Positions 42,201 to 52,522 of a stretch of DNA of 64,000 nucleotides are shown here, one piece after another. The position numbers and the translations under genes were made by a program. Origin of the DNA: Sphaerulina vaccinii (lineage: Eukaryota; Ascomycota; Dothideomycetes; Mycosphaerellales; Mycosphaerellaceae); NCBI GenBank assembly GCA_022570795.1, contig JAKUDP010000011.1, positions 930,001 to 994,000 of the forward strand. Direction: 5' to 3'. The notes beneath the pieces are model-generated. The model searched no databases and was not told where the DNA came from. It saw only the letters and a program-made list of their open reading frames with translations. Positions within the stretch are counted from its first letter, which is position 1; every line of letters begins with the position of its first letter.

Positions 42201-44933
42201 AGCCTACTTAAGAGCTATAGAGCTTTAAAGTTTAAATATTTAATACTTTGCCTAGTAGGCTCGATCTATACTAGAAGAATATATAGAAAGTTTATATACT
42301 TATATTATAGTTTTCTAGCTATTTTAAAACTCTATCTCGATAAATACTTTACTTTTACTTTTAAATCTTCCTAATTCTAGTAGTAATATCTATTTACTAT
42401 CTAGGTATATTCTCTATTTATCTATTCTCTATCTTTATATAACTATTATAGAAGTATTATTCTAACTACTACCTTTATAAGTTCTAGATAATAGTATCTA
42501 GATTTATAGAGACTAGGTCTCTAGTAGAAATAGTTAATAAGTATTTAATATATAATACTACTAGCTTATATATAATATAGCTAGTATATACTAACTACTA
42601 GAGATAGGCCTATAGTAATATTATACCTATCTACTACTATAGAATAGATAGATAGAAAAGAGAGAGAGCTAAAAGATCTAGACTACTAGAGATCTATAGG
42701 CTATCTTACTAGTAGTTTAGTATAAAAGTATAGATTAAGTAAATATAATAGTATATAGATAGGTATAGATAGAAAGTCTAATTTTTAGAGCCTAATATTT
42801 AGAAACTAACCTATAGGCAATTTATATATAGAGGGAGTATATTTTATATATATAAGTAGATTATAGTTAAAGCCTATTATTAAAGTATTATACTAGGCCT
42901 TCTCCGAGTTGTTTGTTTTAAAATAGATAATCGAGAACTTAAATAAATATAACTTTAGCTTATATCTAGTATAAGTAGAAATCTAGTTTATTATACTTCT
43001 ATAGCTATAGCTATAATCTATATTAAAGTTATATTTACTATATAATAGAGCTAATCTAGCGTCCTTCTAGATCTAACTACTCCGAGTATATTCTTTTAAG
43101 TTCTATTTTATTCTAGAGTTATAGAAATGCTCTAATACTTATAGCTAAATTCTATAGCTCTAGAATACTTCTAGAGTACTAATCTATAGTAGGATAACTA
43201 TCCTAGGTTGCTAGGGATCTATAGATAATACTAGAGCCTATCTAGTCGAAGAAAATATAATATCTATATATAGACAAAATCGAGGTATAATTATAATATT
43301 TTTATAAGCCTTATATACTATACTAGAGGGTAGCGCGTTAGGTTCGTATAGACTCCTACTTCCGACTAGGAATCTATATACTATTATAGTAGCGCTATAA
43401 AAGTAATATAGAAGTATATCTATATCTTTCTATAGGCTAATTTCTATCTATACTCTTAGACCTAACTATAACTAGACTTATAATAATATCTAGTCTAGAT
43501 ATTACTTTTATATACTAGACATACCTAGAAATCTAATTATTAGCTACCTTTAACTCTTAGCTTACTAGCTAATATTATATAACTAGATAGGCTTCTAGTA
43601 AAGAACTTTAAGCTTAACTATTAGAAATAGTAAATACTTACCTCTAAGTCTAGAGTAACTCTATACTCTATTACTTTAGATATAGTATAGTTTAAGCGAG
43701 ATAGTAGTTAATAGAGGTATAGATATAGACTCTAGAATACTCTTTCTAATAGTAAATTCTCGTAGGCTTCTAAGTATTCTAAAAGCTACTATTTAAGTAA
43801 GTAAACTTATAGATCTATTAATCTATAGAATATAGGTAGATAGGCTTTAATAATAGTATCTAAAGCTACTAGTAGTAAGGTTAATATTAGTTACTAGCTT
43901 ATTTTAACTCTATAGACTTTCTTATCTAGTTTATATAATAGATCTTTTCTAATTTTAACTAGAGATACTAGCTAGTTACCTAAAGATCTATAGGCTTATA
44001 TAGATAGAGTAAAGTTATATTCTATATAAAAGTATCTATAGAAATATAAGTATTATAAATAGTTATAAACTATACTATAATATAGTCTAGAGTTAAAGCT
44101 TAGAAGTATAGTAGCTAGTAGATAAGCTTAGATTATACTATATTATTAATCTAATACTATTTGTTCTTTAGTATACTTAATATACTACTTGCTCTATATA
44201 CCTAATAGGAAAGAGACTCTTAGGTTTTTTTCTCCTATTAAGAAACTAGCCTCGTATAGTTAGAATTAAAAAGTTCTTCTAATATAGGTAGAGTATAGCT
44301 TTCTAGCTTTTCTATCTTACTCGAGTAGCTATAGAAAGCTCTATAAATAGATAAAAAAGCTATAGTATAAAACTAGATCTAGAATACTAGAGAAATTCTA
44401 TATAGAGAAATAGTAGCTATACTAGTAGATACTATCTAAACTATATACTTTAGAAACTACTCTAGGTATAATTTATATTAGCTATAGTAGAATACTCTAG
44501 ATCTCTACTCTATAGCTTAGTTTATCTAAAGTAATAAGTACTCTAGAAAGTAGCTTACTATAATAGAATAAATTCTAGAAATAAGTTTGAACTACTCTAG
44601 ATAAGAGTTTATAGCTCTAGTATACTTCTAGAGTATAAATCTATTATAGAATAATATAAATATATTATAAAAAAGCTATAAACTAAACTAGAAAGAAGTC
44701 CTAAAAGCTATAGTAATAGTAAAGCTCTAGGTCTATCTACCTAGTAGCTTTATCTAATAGTAGGTATCTTCTAGAGTATTCTAGTAATATACTATATAAT
44801 AATATAATATATACTAGATATAATATTATAATAATATAGTAATTATTAAACTACTTTTTTTAAATAGGCTACCTAGTTAGTATTAAAACTATAATAGAGA
44901 TATATATAGTATAACTAAAGTTAGAAATATAAT
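39280..44933. other. Unclassified RIP-degraded DNA
   Basis: About 5.6 kb of TpA-rich sequence with no readable transposon domain on either strand that I could identify. Repeated short words (GATCTATAG, CTAGAG) reflect RIP. It probably comes from one or more further mobile elements. Confidence 0.5.
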
Positions 44934-45234
44934 AATATAATAATATAATAATATAATAATATAATAATATAATAATATAATAATATAATAATATAATAAT
45001 ATAATAATATAATAATATAATAATATAATAATATAATAATATAATAATATAATAATATAATAATATAATAATATAATAATATAATAATATAATAATATAA
45101 TAATATAATAATATAATAATATAATAATATAATAATATAATAATATAATAATATAATAATATAATATAATAATATAATAATATAATAATATAATAATATA
45201 ATAATATAATAATATAATAATATAATAATATAAT
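44934..45234. repeat. Octamer satellite (ATAATAAT)n, about 37 copies
   Basis: An almost perfect run of the 8-bp unit ATAATAAT for about 300 bp, with one short unit near 45160. It contains no G or C. The near-perfect state contrasts with the degenerate surroundings and implies recent expansion or slippage. Confidence 0.92.
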
Positions 45235-45473
45235 ACCTTTCTAGAGAAAATTAAATAACTATACTACTAGTAGTAAAAAATAGAAATTAATATAAAAAAA
45301 TAGAGATAGTAGAGATAGACTTCGAAAAAAAATAGATCTATTACTACTAGTAGAGGTACTAAAAAAGGGCTTTTAGAGCCTATCTACTTTTTAGCTATTA
45401 CTATATAAGTAAAAAAAGATACTAGTATTACTACTAGTAGAAGGAATCTAGGTAATAATATAAATATCTAATT

Positions 45474-45779
45474 ATTATAGTTCTAATATAGAGTAATAAT
45501 AACTATTCGCTTAGGATATATAAGTAGATAGAAGACCTATAAAGAAGCTACTTATACTAAGGAGATTAGAGTAATTAAGATTAAAGTAAAGCAATTCTAA
45601 GGTACGAGGCTATAAGTATATAGATAATACTTTTTAGTAGGTAGATAGAAGCTTTATACTTAACTTATTCGAAGTATCTAATATATACTATTTGGATTTA
45701 CTACTTTTAGAAGCTAGAAGATATTACTATAAAGGAACATACCCTATTATTCTAATAATAATATAGCGGGTCCTAACAA
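45474..45779 (+). repeat. 5' LTR of the gag-only element
   Basis: About 306 bp. It matches 47551-47883 except for RIP transitions and a segment of about 25-30 bp (repeated GTAATTAAG-like words) present only in the 3' copy. Confidence 0.7.
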
Positions 45780-46049
45780 CTTTGAGTACTACCCTAGGGC
45801 CCTTTATATATATCTAGAAGTAACGCAACTCGAAGCCTATTATAATAGTAGCTATCGATAGGTATTATAGAGCGTATAAGCGATATATTAATTATAGGAA
45901 GTAGAAAACAATTAACACTTCCTACAAGCTCTACGAGTATATAGGAGTATACTAGGGGACCTAAGGTATCTATACTAGAGATATTCGATAGAACTAAGAA
46001 CAAGTTAGAGGTATTTTAGCTATAGGTTTAGCTATACCTTTACTTTAAC

Positions 46050-46710
46050 CTATACTAGTTTAATAGTAAGGCTAGTAAGGTCTTATATACTATATTCTTC
46101 CTAAGAGGAAGAGCTACTAAAAGATTTCGACTATACTTTAAGAACTAGCTTTATAACTAGAGTAAGAGAGAAACTCTAAAAATAGAAACTAGAAAGATCT
46201 TCTATAACTATAATAAGTTCGAGACGAAACTCGACAATCTATATAGAATATCTAATAAAAAGGTATATACTAACTAGTATATCTAACAACTTAGACAAAC
46301 TACCTCTATAGCTGTCTATATCTTAGAGTTCTAAGAATATTCTACTAATCTTATATAGAATAATACTATATTCTATTCCTAGTTCTATCTAGGGCTTAAA
46401 GACAATATTAAGGCCGAACTATCCCGAAACTCTAGCCTAACTATACTAGAAGCAATAATTAAGGTAGCAAAGGAAATCGATAAGAGACTCTAGAAGTTAA
46501 AGTATAATTAGTTTATATAGCTAGCCTAGATTCTAGAAACCCGCCTAGGGTAGAAGAGGGGGCTTTAAGGCCAGAAGCTATAACTCTAGATATAGAGATC
46601 TAATAGAGTTAGATACTACTAAAAGAGGAAGAAAGCAAACGCAAAGCTTTATCTATTATATATATAGTAAGGAAGGCTACTATATAAGGAACTATAAGGA
46701 AAAGAACAAA
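46050..46710 (+). pseudogene. gag relic inside the short LTR element
   Basis: One frame reads across many TAG/TAA codons at likely Trp/Gln positions: YNYNKFETKLDNLYRISNKK, KDNIKAELSRNSSLTILEAI and IKVAKEIDKRL are capsid-like. Near 46635-46690 a zinc-knuckle-like KANAKLYLLYI...KEGYY has Tyr at expected Cys/His positions. This resembles Ty3/Gypsy-type gag. No pol follows. Confidence 0.65.
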
Positions 46711-47550
46711 GTTAATAGGGAGTTTAATATAATAACCCTACTTAATATATACTAGGAATACGAGAACTTTATCTCGAAATCTACCTAGTAGAAAACCTAA
46801 AGGACTACTATACTATGGCTTCTTATTATAGTAAGTTAGAAGAAAAGAGACCCTCTAAGGAATTATCTAGTAGAATATCTATAAAAGTACTCTAATTTTA
46901 AAGAGGCATCTTGAGGATACTATAGAAGATAGATAGGTACTCTAGAATCTCTATACTAGAAGATACTAAGAAAGAAAGAAAAGAATTAGAAGGAGGCTCC
47001 TCTATCTCTAGCTCTTCGAGAGCTTTAGTAGTAGTATTATTAGTATAATACTCGGCGAGGTATAGCTACTTCCTAAGATATATCTTCTTTATCTACTTTT
47101 TAGATAGCTTCTACTAGTCTCGAGAAAGGTATTAAAGAATCTCTACCTCTTCCTCCTCTAAGAACTTAATATTATAATAAAGCTTCTCCTAAGTAGAATA
47201 GAGCTTTTTCTACTAGGCAAAGGCTAGAGAAATATTATAGGAACTATAATTATACTTAATATACTCTAAATATTTCGAGGAGCGAGAACCGATAATATAC
47301 TAAGAACAAGCTTTACTAGATATAAGTTTTATAAACTAATAGTTTATATAAGAAGCTATTTCGATACTAGATATTTCGATATTAGTAATAAAGTCTTTAT
47401 AATAGAGAGTAGATTTACTTTTATATCTAGGTTAATAAGAGGAGGTAGTTAATAAAGGAGTTAAAGAAGATATTATTATAAAATAATAATAGAAGGAACT
47501 TTAGTTACTAAGTAAGCTTTAGAACAAAGCTAGGCTAGATAGAGGATAGT

Positions 47551-47883
47551 ATTATAGTTCTAATATAGAGTAATAATAACTATTTACTTAGAATATATAA
47601 GTAGATAGAAGACTTGCAAAGAAGCTACTTATACTAAAGAGATTAGAATAATTAAAATTAAAGTAATTAAGGTAATTAAAGTAATTAGGGAATAGTAACC
47701 CTAAGGTACAAGGCTATAAGTATATAGATAATACTCTTTAGTAGGTAGATAGGAGCTTTATACTTAACTTATTCGAAGTATCTAATATATACTATTTGAA
47801 TTTACTACCTTTAGAACTAGAAGATATTACTATAAAGGAATATACCCTATTACCCTAATAATAATAAAGCGGGTGCTAATACT
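47551..47883 (+). repeat. 3' LTR of the gag-only element
   Basis: About 333 bp. It is a direct copy of the repeat at 45474-45779, with an extra (GTAATTAAR)n-type stretch near 47665-47690. Confidence 0.7.
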
Positions 47884-49038
47884 AATATACTATCTATATA
47901 GTAAAGTAAGGAGATATTAGCTATATAGTAGAGAATAGCTATAAGCCTATCTCTATCTATTTCTAATCTAGTTAGAATAGAGAGGTAGTAAGTTAATACT
48001 AAAAGCTTTCTAATTTTCCTCTATAATTCTTTAATTATCTTTTAAAGGTTCTATATATATAGTTTATCTATTACTAGAGGTATAGTAGAGGTAGGGATAA
48101 GAAGAAGTCGTTCGTGCTATATCTACTAAGTGCGCAGAGTGTACTAAATCGGAGCTTCGAATAGCTAGTTCGCTAGTGCCGGCTGTGGCGGAGAGTAAGA
48201 AGTGCTCGTAAAGAGTCTATAACTATGAGATGCTCGCTATGAGCCTAGTCGTTGAGGTGACTGCGTTTCAGAGCTTCTGAGCTACTAAGTGAGTCGGAAG
48301 AAAGCTGCGCGTAGGTAGACGCCTTGTCTGAAAGGTTGTAGAGTTACATAGCTTCATAGCCAATGCCTGCCGAAGATGTATGCTTTCGCTAAGCGCCTGT
48401 TGCTAGATACTAGGTGCTTGAGACACAAGCCTTGAAGAGGAGATAACAGAGCGACCTTCAGAGGTGAGGTTGCGTGTCTATACGCTTGAGATGCTCGTAT
48501 CTACGAGACTTGAGAAGAAAAGCCTGGCCAAAGGCTACGCGATACTGTTCGTGGCTCTGTAGGAAACAGAGGCTTGAGGTGCTCTTTATTAAAGAGGCTT
48601 TGCTAGAAAGAATGCGCGTTGCTAGCTGTTGCGCAAGAGAGTGCTCAATTGGAGCTAAACAGTTGATAATTGCTGGTGACTAAGCTAGTAAAGCTTGCGC
48701 CTACTGCTCTGGTCGTGCTGTATATGTACTTGCCGTGAGTCTGATATGTAATGGCGAAGGCTATGCCTTGTCTGGAGGGTGCCGCTGTTCTGATCTGAAG
48801 CTCTTGAAGTGCGTGTCCATGCTCCTTATGCTTTGCTGTCGTACTAAGCTAGCGAATGAGGTGATGGAGAAGGCGTGAGTTCACGAATAGCTGAGAGCGC
48901 TGTGCTACTATCGTTGCCGAATGTACTGGTGCCCCAGAGGCTGTTGCTGCCTGTGTCTGAGCTGTACGAAGAAAGTAACTGAGGTGCCCGTAGGCTGGGT
49001 CGTTCGTCTAGTGATAGTATCGCTGTCGAGCCGAAGGC
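47884..49038. other. Border region: end of RIP block, then hairpin-rich unique sequence
   Basis: To about 48100 it is RIP-rich. From 48100 it is GC-normal with no recognisable gene; a 69-codon ORF at 48474 lacks family pattern and an ATG. The sequence has many short perfect inverted repeats, including CTCGTATCTACGAG (48492), GCTCGCTATGAGC (48230), CTCTTTATTAAAGAG (48579) and AGCCTGGCCAAAGGCT (48520). Confidence 0.4.
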
Positions 49039-49621
49039 GTGCGAGGACGATCATGTAAGTCTTGCCCCGATGGCGATGTCATTCTCGTCCTACGATACCG
49101 CGTTTCAGAACAAGAGATCTTCAAGAACACATCGCCACTAGAAGGCCTCCTCCTCCTCAAGAACACATCGCAACTAGAAGGCCCATTGGTAGTCGAGAAG
49201 CAATGGGCGGACATTCTAGAACTCGAGTCGAAGACTGCGCTTGCAGCGATCGCTGAAGAACGCAAGAACCAATACCCGGACACAGAGGAGAAAGAACCGA
49301 CAGAACCTCCGCCACCTTGGCCTCCCCAAAAGGAAGGTCTTGGTCAGCACGAGATTCGCGTAGACTCACGCGTGTTAGAACTCGTATGGTTTGCTGATTG
49401 AAGTGCTCTTGGACCGTACTAATGTAGTCTGCAGACAGTCCCAATGTTCGACAGAATGCTGCACGGAGAGTGGCCAGAAGCCAAGCTCACCAGAACGAAA
49501 GACGAACCTGCCAGAATCGAATCAATCTCTCTCGAGAGCTCCGATGAACTTCGCGGGTGGTCAGACCTCCTCCATATGGTCCACCACAAGAACATTCCCA
49601 ACTTGCTACATGAAGCTCGTG
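49039..49621 (+). CDS. BTB/POZ-domain protein, partial model
   Basis: Exon 49039-49383 and exon 49435-49621 are joined by a 51-nt phase-0 intron with a perfect TACTAAT branch. A fungal BTB fold is suggested by PDGDVILVL at the start of the domain and, after the splice, EIRVDSRVLELTVPMFDRML followed by HGEWPEA, the usual first strand and helices. Between these lies an unusually long loop of about 75 residues rich in Lys, Glu and Pro. It includes a 36-bp tandem duplication (49121-49147 and 49157-49183) giving KNTSPLEG / KNTSQLEG. BTB proteins act in dimerisation and as Cullin-3 adaptors. There is no clear ATG: the frame opens with GTG at 49039, so the 5' exon is unknown. After a GTAAGC donor at 49622 the last exon is unclear; frames to 49834 are possible. 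Confidence 0.55.
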
Positions 49622-49849
49622 GTAAGCTGATCCTCCTTTGCTGTTCACATGCACGCCTCTGTAACCTATCGAGTTCCATGTCGTTCGGAGTTTAGACAGC
49701 ATGGTCTGAGATATACGACAAGGAGTTGGAGACAATTGCTGACATCACTTGGTGATAGCATTGCAATGTGGGCCGGACTCAGAACGTATCCTTACGCTCG
49801 ATTGGACAGGCTGTTCCTACGCACGGCTGTCTGATATAGATAAGCCCAC

Positions 49850-51205
49850 CTACACATTCCCTGTTATCCAAAGCTCCGTCGTACATTCAGGCCTCTCATC
49901 TCTCCACTTCTCGATACGCTCATACATCCAGCCTGACCGGAAGCTAGTCAGCGGCGCATATTCGCCCAGCTTCGGCTCTCTCGATGTCTGACATTGCTTC
50001 GCATCTGGTAGCCACCGATACTGCAGGCAAGACTCTTCCTTCTCACAAGTCTCGATGCAGTCTTTGAGGTTCCTGACATCTTCATGCAGGTCCTTGCACT
50101 TGTTATCCCAATGTCGCTGTGGTGACAGCATGCGAGGCATGATATACTCCTCAAACACGTCTTTGAAGCGAACATACCCGACATCTCGACCTTTGCCAGC
50201 AAGCCAGAACTGCTCGAATGTCCATAGATCCTCTATGACATCAACACCAAGATGGTGGTATGTCATCAGTGGATAGCACCATCGAGGCTGATCATTGTTG
50301 CCATTCGCGCCCCACTCAAGCACGCCAGGATGATCTCCTTGTATGATGGGCCATGTCCTGGTAACATTCGATCCAGAGCCTCTGAGCACTTTCCCAGCGA
50401 TCAGGTCACCACACGACTCTCGATCCGTCACCTCCTCCCAATACTTCTGGTGTTCAGTATAGTTGCTTACAGCAGCTTGCAATGCCGCATTCGAGACAAG
50501 ATAGCCTGATCCGCCATGTGCAAACTCATCATCGCCAATCATGACTTGACTTCCCATGTAGTACTGCTTCGTATGGTCCAACTGCTGGGTATACTTTAGC
50601 AGTGTTGACCAGAACAGACTCGTGTCCGTCTCAACGAACATATACCACCTCTTGTCCGGTGCGTAATGCCATGTCATGTTCATCATTGGCAGAAATTTCC
50701 ACTTGTCCAAGACCCAGCCTGCCTTTTCACTCTGATCGCTCCCATCATTCCCATCAGGTCCACTGAGCTCTGAATCCTTCAGTACACCTCTTCCATTGTC
50801 TCTAAGCCTTCTGTAGAAGTCGAAGTGGTTGTGATGCTCTCTCACATCCTCACTGACTGTGTCGAGCGCATCGCGGATCTCGACTACATGGAATGATTCA
50901 TGGTGGTCACTCACAACCAAGGAATGCGGATAACAAGTCAAAGTCGTGCGAAGATGTATAGGGAACTTGTCGATGAACTCGGTGGCACCAGTTTTGAGGA
51001 TGATGAGGACATCTTCTGCTCCAGGGAGTGTGCGACAGATCGGATAGGCTGTGTTCTCGGATGGCTGTGCTGAAGACTCGTGGTTGTCGAAGCTACAAGG
51101 CAGGGTGATGGTTCGTGGAGACCATCTCCACACGCTGGCAACGATCAAGGCAACGAAGAGAAAGGTCGTCAGAGCCGTACCGCGTCGCGAGCGAACGACT
51201 CGCAT
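49850..51205 (-). CDS. Type II membrane glycosyltransferase, GT31/fringe-like
   Basis: Single exon, 451 residues. It has a short basic cytosolic end, then one membrane anchor (TTFLFVALIVASVW) and a lumenal catalytic part. This is the plan of Golgi glycosyltransferases. The nucleotide-sugar/metal motif is seen as FVETDTSLFW, equivalent to DxD, and the fringe-type HGGSGYLVSNAAL follows. GDHPGVLEWG and YPLMTYHHLG are also family-like. The last 90 residues are Cys-rich (CKDLHEDVRNLKDCIETC, ESCLQYRW), like a PAN/Apple unit. Family members add galactose or N-acetylglucosamine in beta-1,3 linkage; donor and acceptor cannot be told here. Confidence 0.9.
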   Translation of the reverse strand: MRVVRSRRGTALTTFLFVALIVASVWRWSPRTITLPCSFDNHESSAQPSENTAYPICRTLPGAEDVLIILKTGATEFIDKFPIHLRTTLTCYPHSLVVSDHHESFHVVEIRDALDTVSEDVREHHNHFDFYRRLRDNGRGVLKDSELSGPDGNDGSDQSEKAGWVLDKWKFLPMMNMTWHYAPDKRWYMFVETDTSLFWSTLLKYTQQLDHTKQYYMGSQVMIGDDEFAHGGSGYLVSNAALQAAVSNYTEHQKYWEEVTDRESCGDLIAGKVLRGSGSNVTRTWPIIQGDHPGVLEWGANGNNDQPRWCYPLMTYHHLGVDVIEDLWTFEQFWLAGKGRDVGYVRFKDVFEEYIMPRMLSPQRHWDNKCKDLHEDVRNLKDCIETCEKEESCLQYRWLPDAKQCQTSREPKLGEYAPLTSFRSGWMYERIEKWRDERPECTTELWITGNV

Positions 51206-52522
51206 GATCGCCGGTCATGATGCGAAGGCGATGTGGGAGCGGAACGAGATCGCTTCTCGAGAGAGCCTAGCAAGGGATGTCAACATGTGTCAAGGTGTCA
51301 CGTTCGTAAGCAAGGGACATCTTCCAACGACATCGTTTCGTTGGTAGGCGAAGTTCCTGACGCTGTACTCTGATAGTCATCGAAGCATTCTGGCTCGAAG
51401 ACAGACCACGATCTGCTCAGCGAGATTGCTAGTCTGATCTGGGTCTCGTTGCTGCGATGCTATGCAGGTACAGAAGTTCCAGCATCTCATCTGCCATGGC
51501 ACGCTTGTTTGCTTCATCATGAAAGCTGATTCTGAACCACTTGACAGGACGTCTCGTCGAATCCCAGAAGCATGCAACGTTGATGAAGCCGAAGGAAGCG
51601 CACTCCCGAGTGCGCTAGTAAAGCTTGGCAGGTCTCCAAATGAGTTCTCGTCCGACTCGTCGTCGTCGCTCTCCCTCTTCCTTTCCTAGTCTTCGCATGG
51701 ACTCATATTTCCGACACTCGAATGCCGTCTGCCAAAGCCCTGAGAAGACTGGAATACCTGATCCTGGCAGCGCCACAATGCGGCCGCGTCAACCGAGCCT
51801 CACCCTCACCGGGGTGCAGATCACGTAGAGAGTCCCACTGAGCTCCAGAGTGGACGCTATCAGCGCTTTTGTAACCACACTGCATGTCGGTCTTCATCCT
51901 TCTCTCCGCGTCGCTGAAGACCGCCATTCACATAAGAGCCTGACTACAAGCAATTGAAATATAGATCGCCGAAGAGAGCTCGCCGCCTACCACTCCAGGG
52001 TTACAAGGATATTCAATCCGAGGATGCATCCAGTCACAACACTTCGCACGAGATGACACGGAACTCCAAGCTGCCGCAGAATGCGAAGTCTCTTGTATCA
52101 GATGAGATTCAGTAGAGTACCCTAAATGTGCCGAAGCAGAATGGCATCGATGAGGGTCGAATGAAGCGGAGTGCTTTAAATGAACTCGACAGAAATTACT
52201 CCGGTTCCTTAAAATAGCCAACTATGGCTTGGACACGGCGACATGGATGTGGCGCAATTGATTATGTCAGCAGATGATTATTGAACGATGACCGAGACTA
52301 CTTCGCTATTGGAAGCCGTAGCCAAGGAGAAAACCTTACAAGTTCTCACAGCTCTTTCGGCCGATGCTGGACCTTACACTCCCTGCAACCTCACACTGGG
52401 ATGTTACATAACAAGCACCGTAGAGTGCAAAAGGAGTGAGGCATCTGTTCTATCTGTCATCATGGACGCGTTCCTGCTACGCATCACTGGCTTGCACCTC
52501 ACTTTCTCCACTGGTCTGCAGC
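51206..52522. other. Divergent intergenic region of 1.3 kb
   Basis: It lies between the glycosyltransferase and the propeller gene. Only short contradictory ORFs are present. No repeat or RNA was recognised. Confidence 0.35.

Larger units (their letters stand above)
45474..47883 (+). mobile_element. Short LTR retroelement with gag only, RIP-mutated
   Basis: Two direct repeats of about 0.3 kb (45474-45779 and 47551-47883) flank 1.77 kb of internal sequence. The repeats share the start ATTATAGTTCTAATATAGAG and the end GCGGGTnCTAAnA. The inside has a gag-like frame with a zinc knuckle but no protease, integrase or RT motif. This is the build of a non-autonomous LTR element, or an internal deletion derivative. 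All frames carry RIP-type stops. Confidence 0.7.
32225..48100. other. RIP-saturated AT-rich transposon block
   Basis: Base composition changes sharply near 32225 and returns to normal near 48100. Inside, CpA and TpG dinucleotides are nearly absent, TpA is extreme, and C survives mainly before T, C or G. This is the mark of repeat-induced point mutation acting on both strands. Transposon frames can still be followed where stops replace Trp and Gln codons. The block would be expected to be heterochromatic. Parts that can be named are listed separately. The stretch 32370-33480 shows nothing I can classify. Confidence 0.9.

Noticed and set aside
45794..46003. 69-codon minus-strand ORF in the gag-only LTR element
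   Set aside because: AT-rich antisense frame in a RIP-mutated region; the plus-strand gag relic explains the sequence.
48474..48683. Small basic Cys-rich ORF near the RIP border, as a possible effector
   Set aside because: Starts with GTG, has no signal peptide, and lies in hairpin-rich non-coding sequence.
51928..52221. 97-codon minus-strand ORF between the glycosyltransferase and the propeller gene
   Set aside because: No domain pattern and no splice partners; treated as intergenic.
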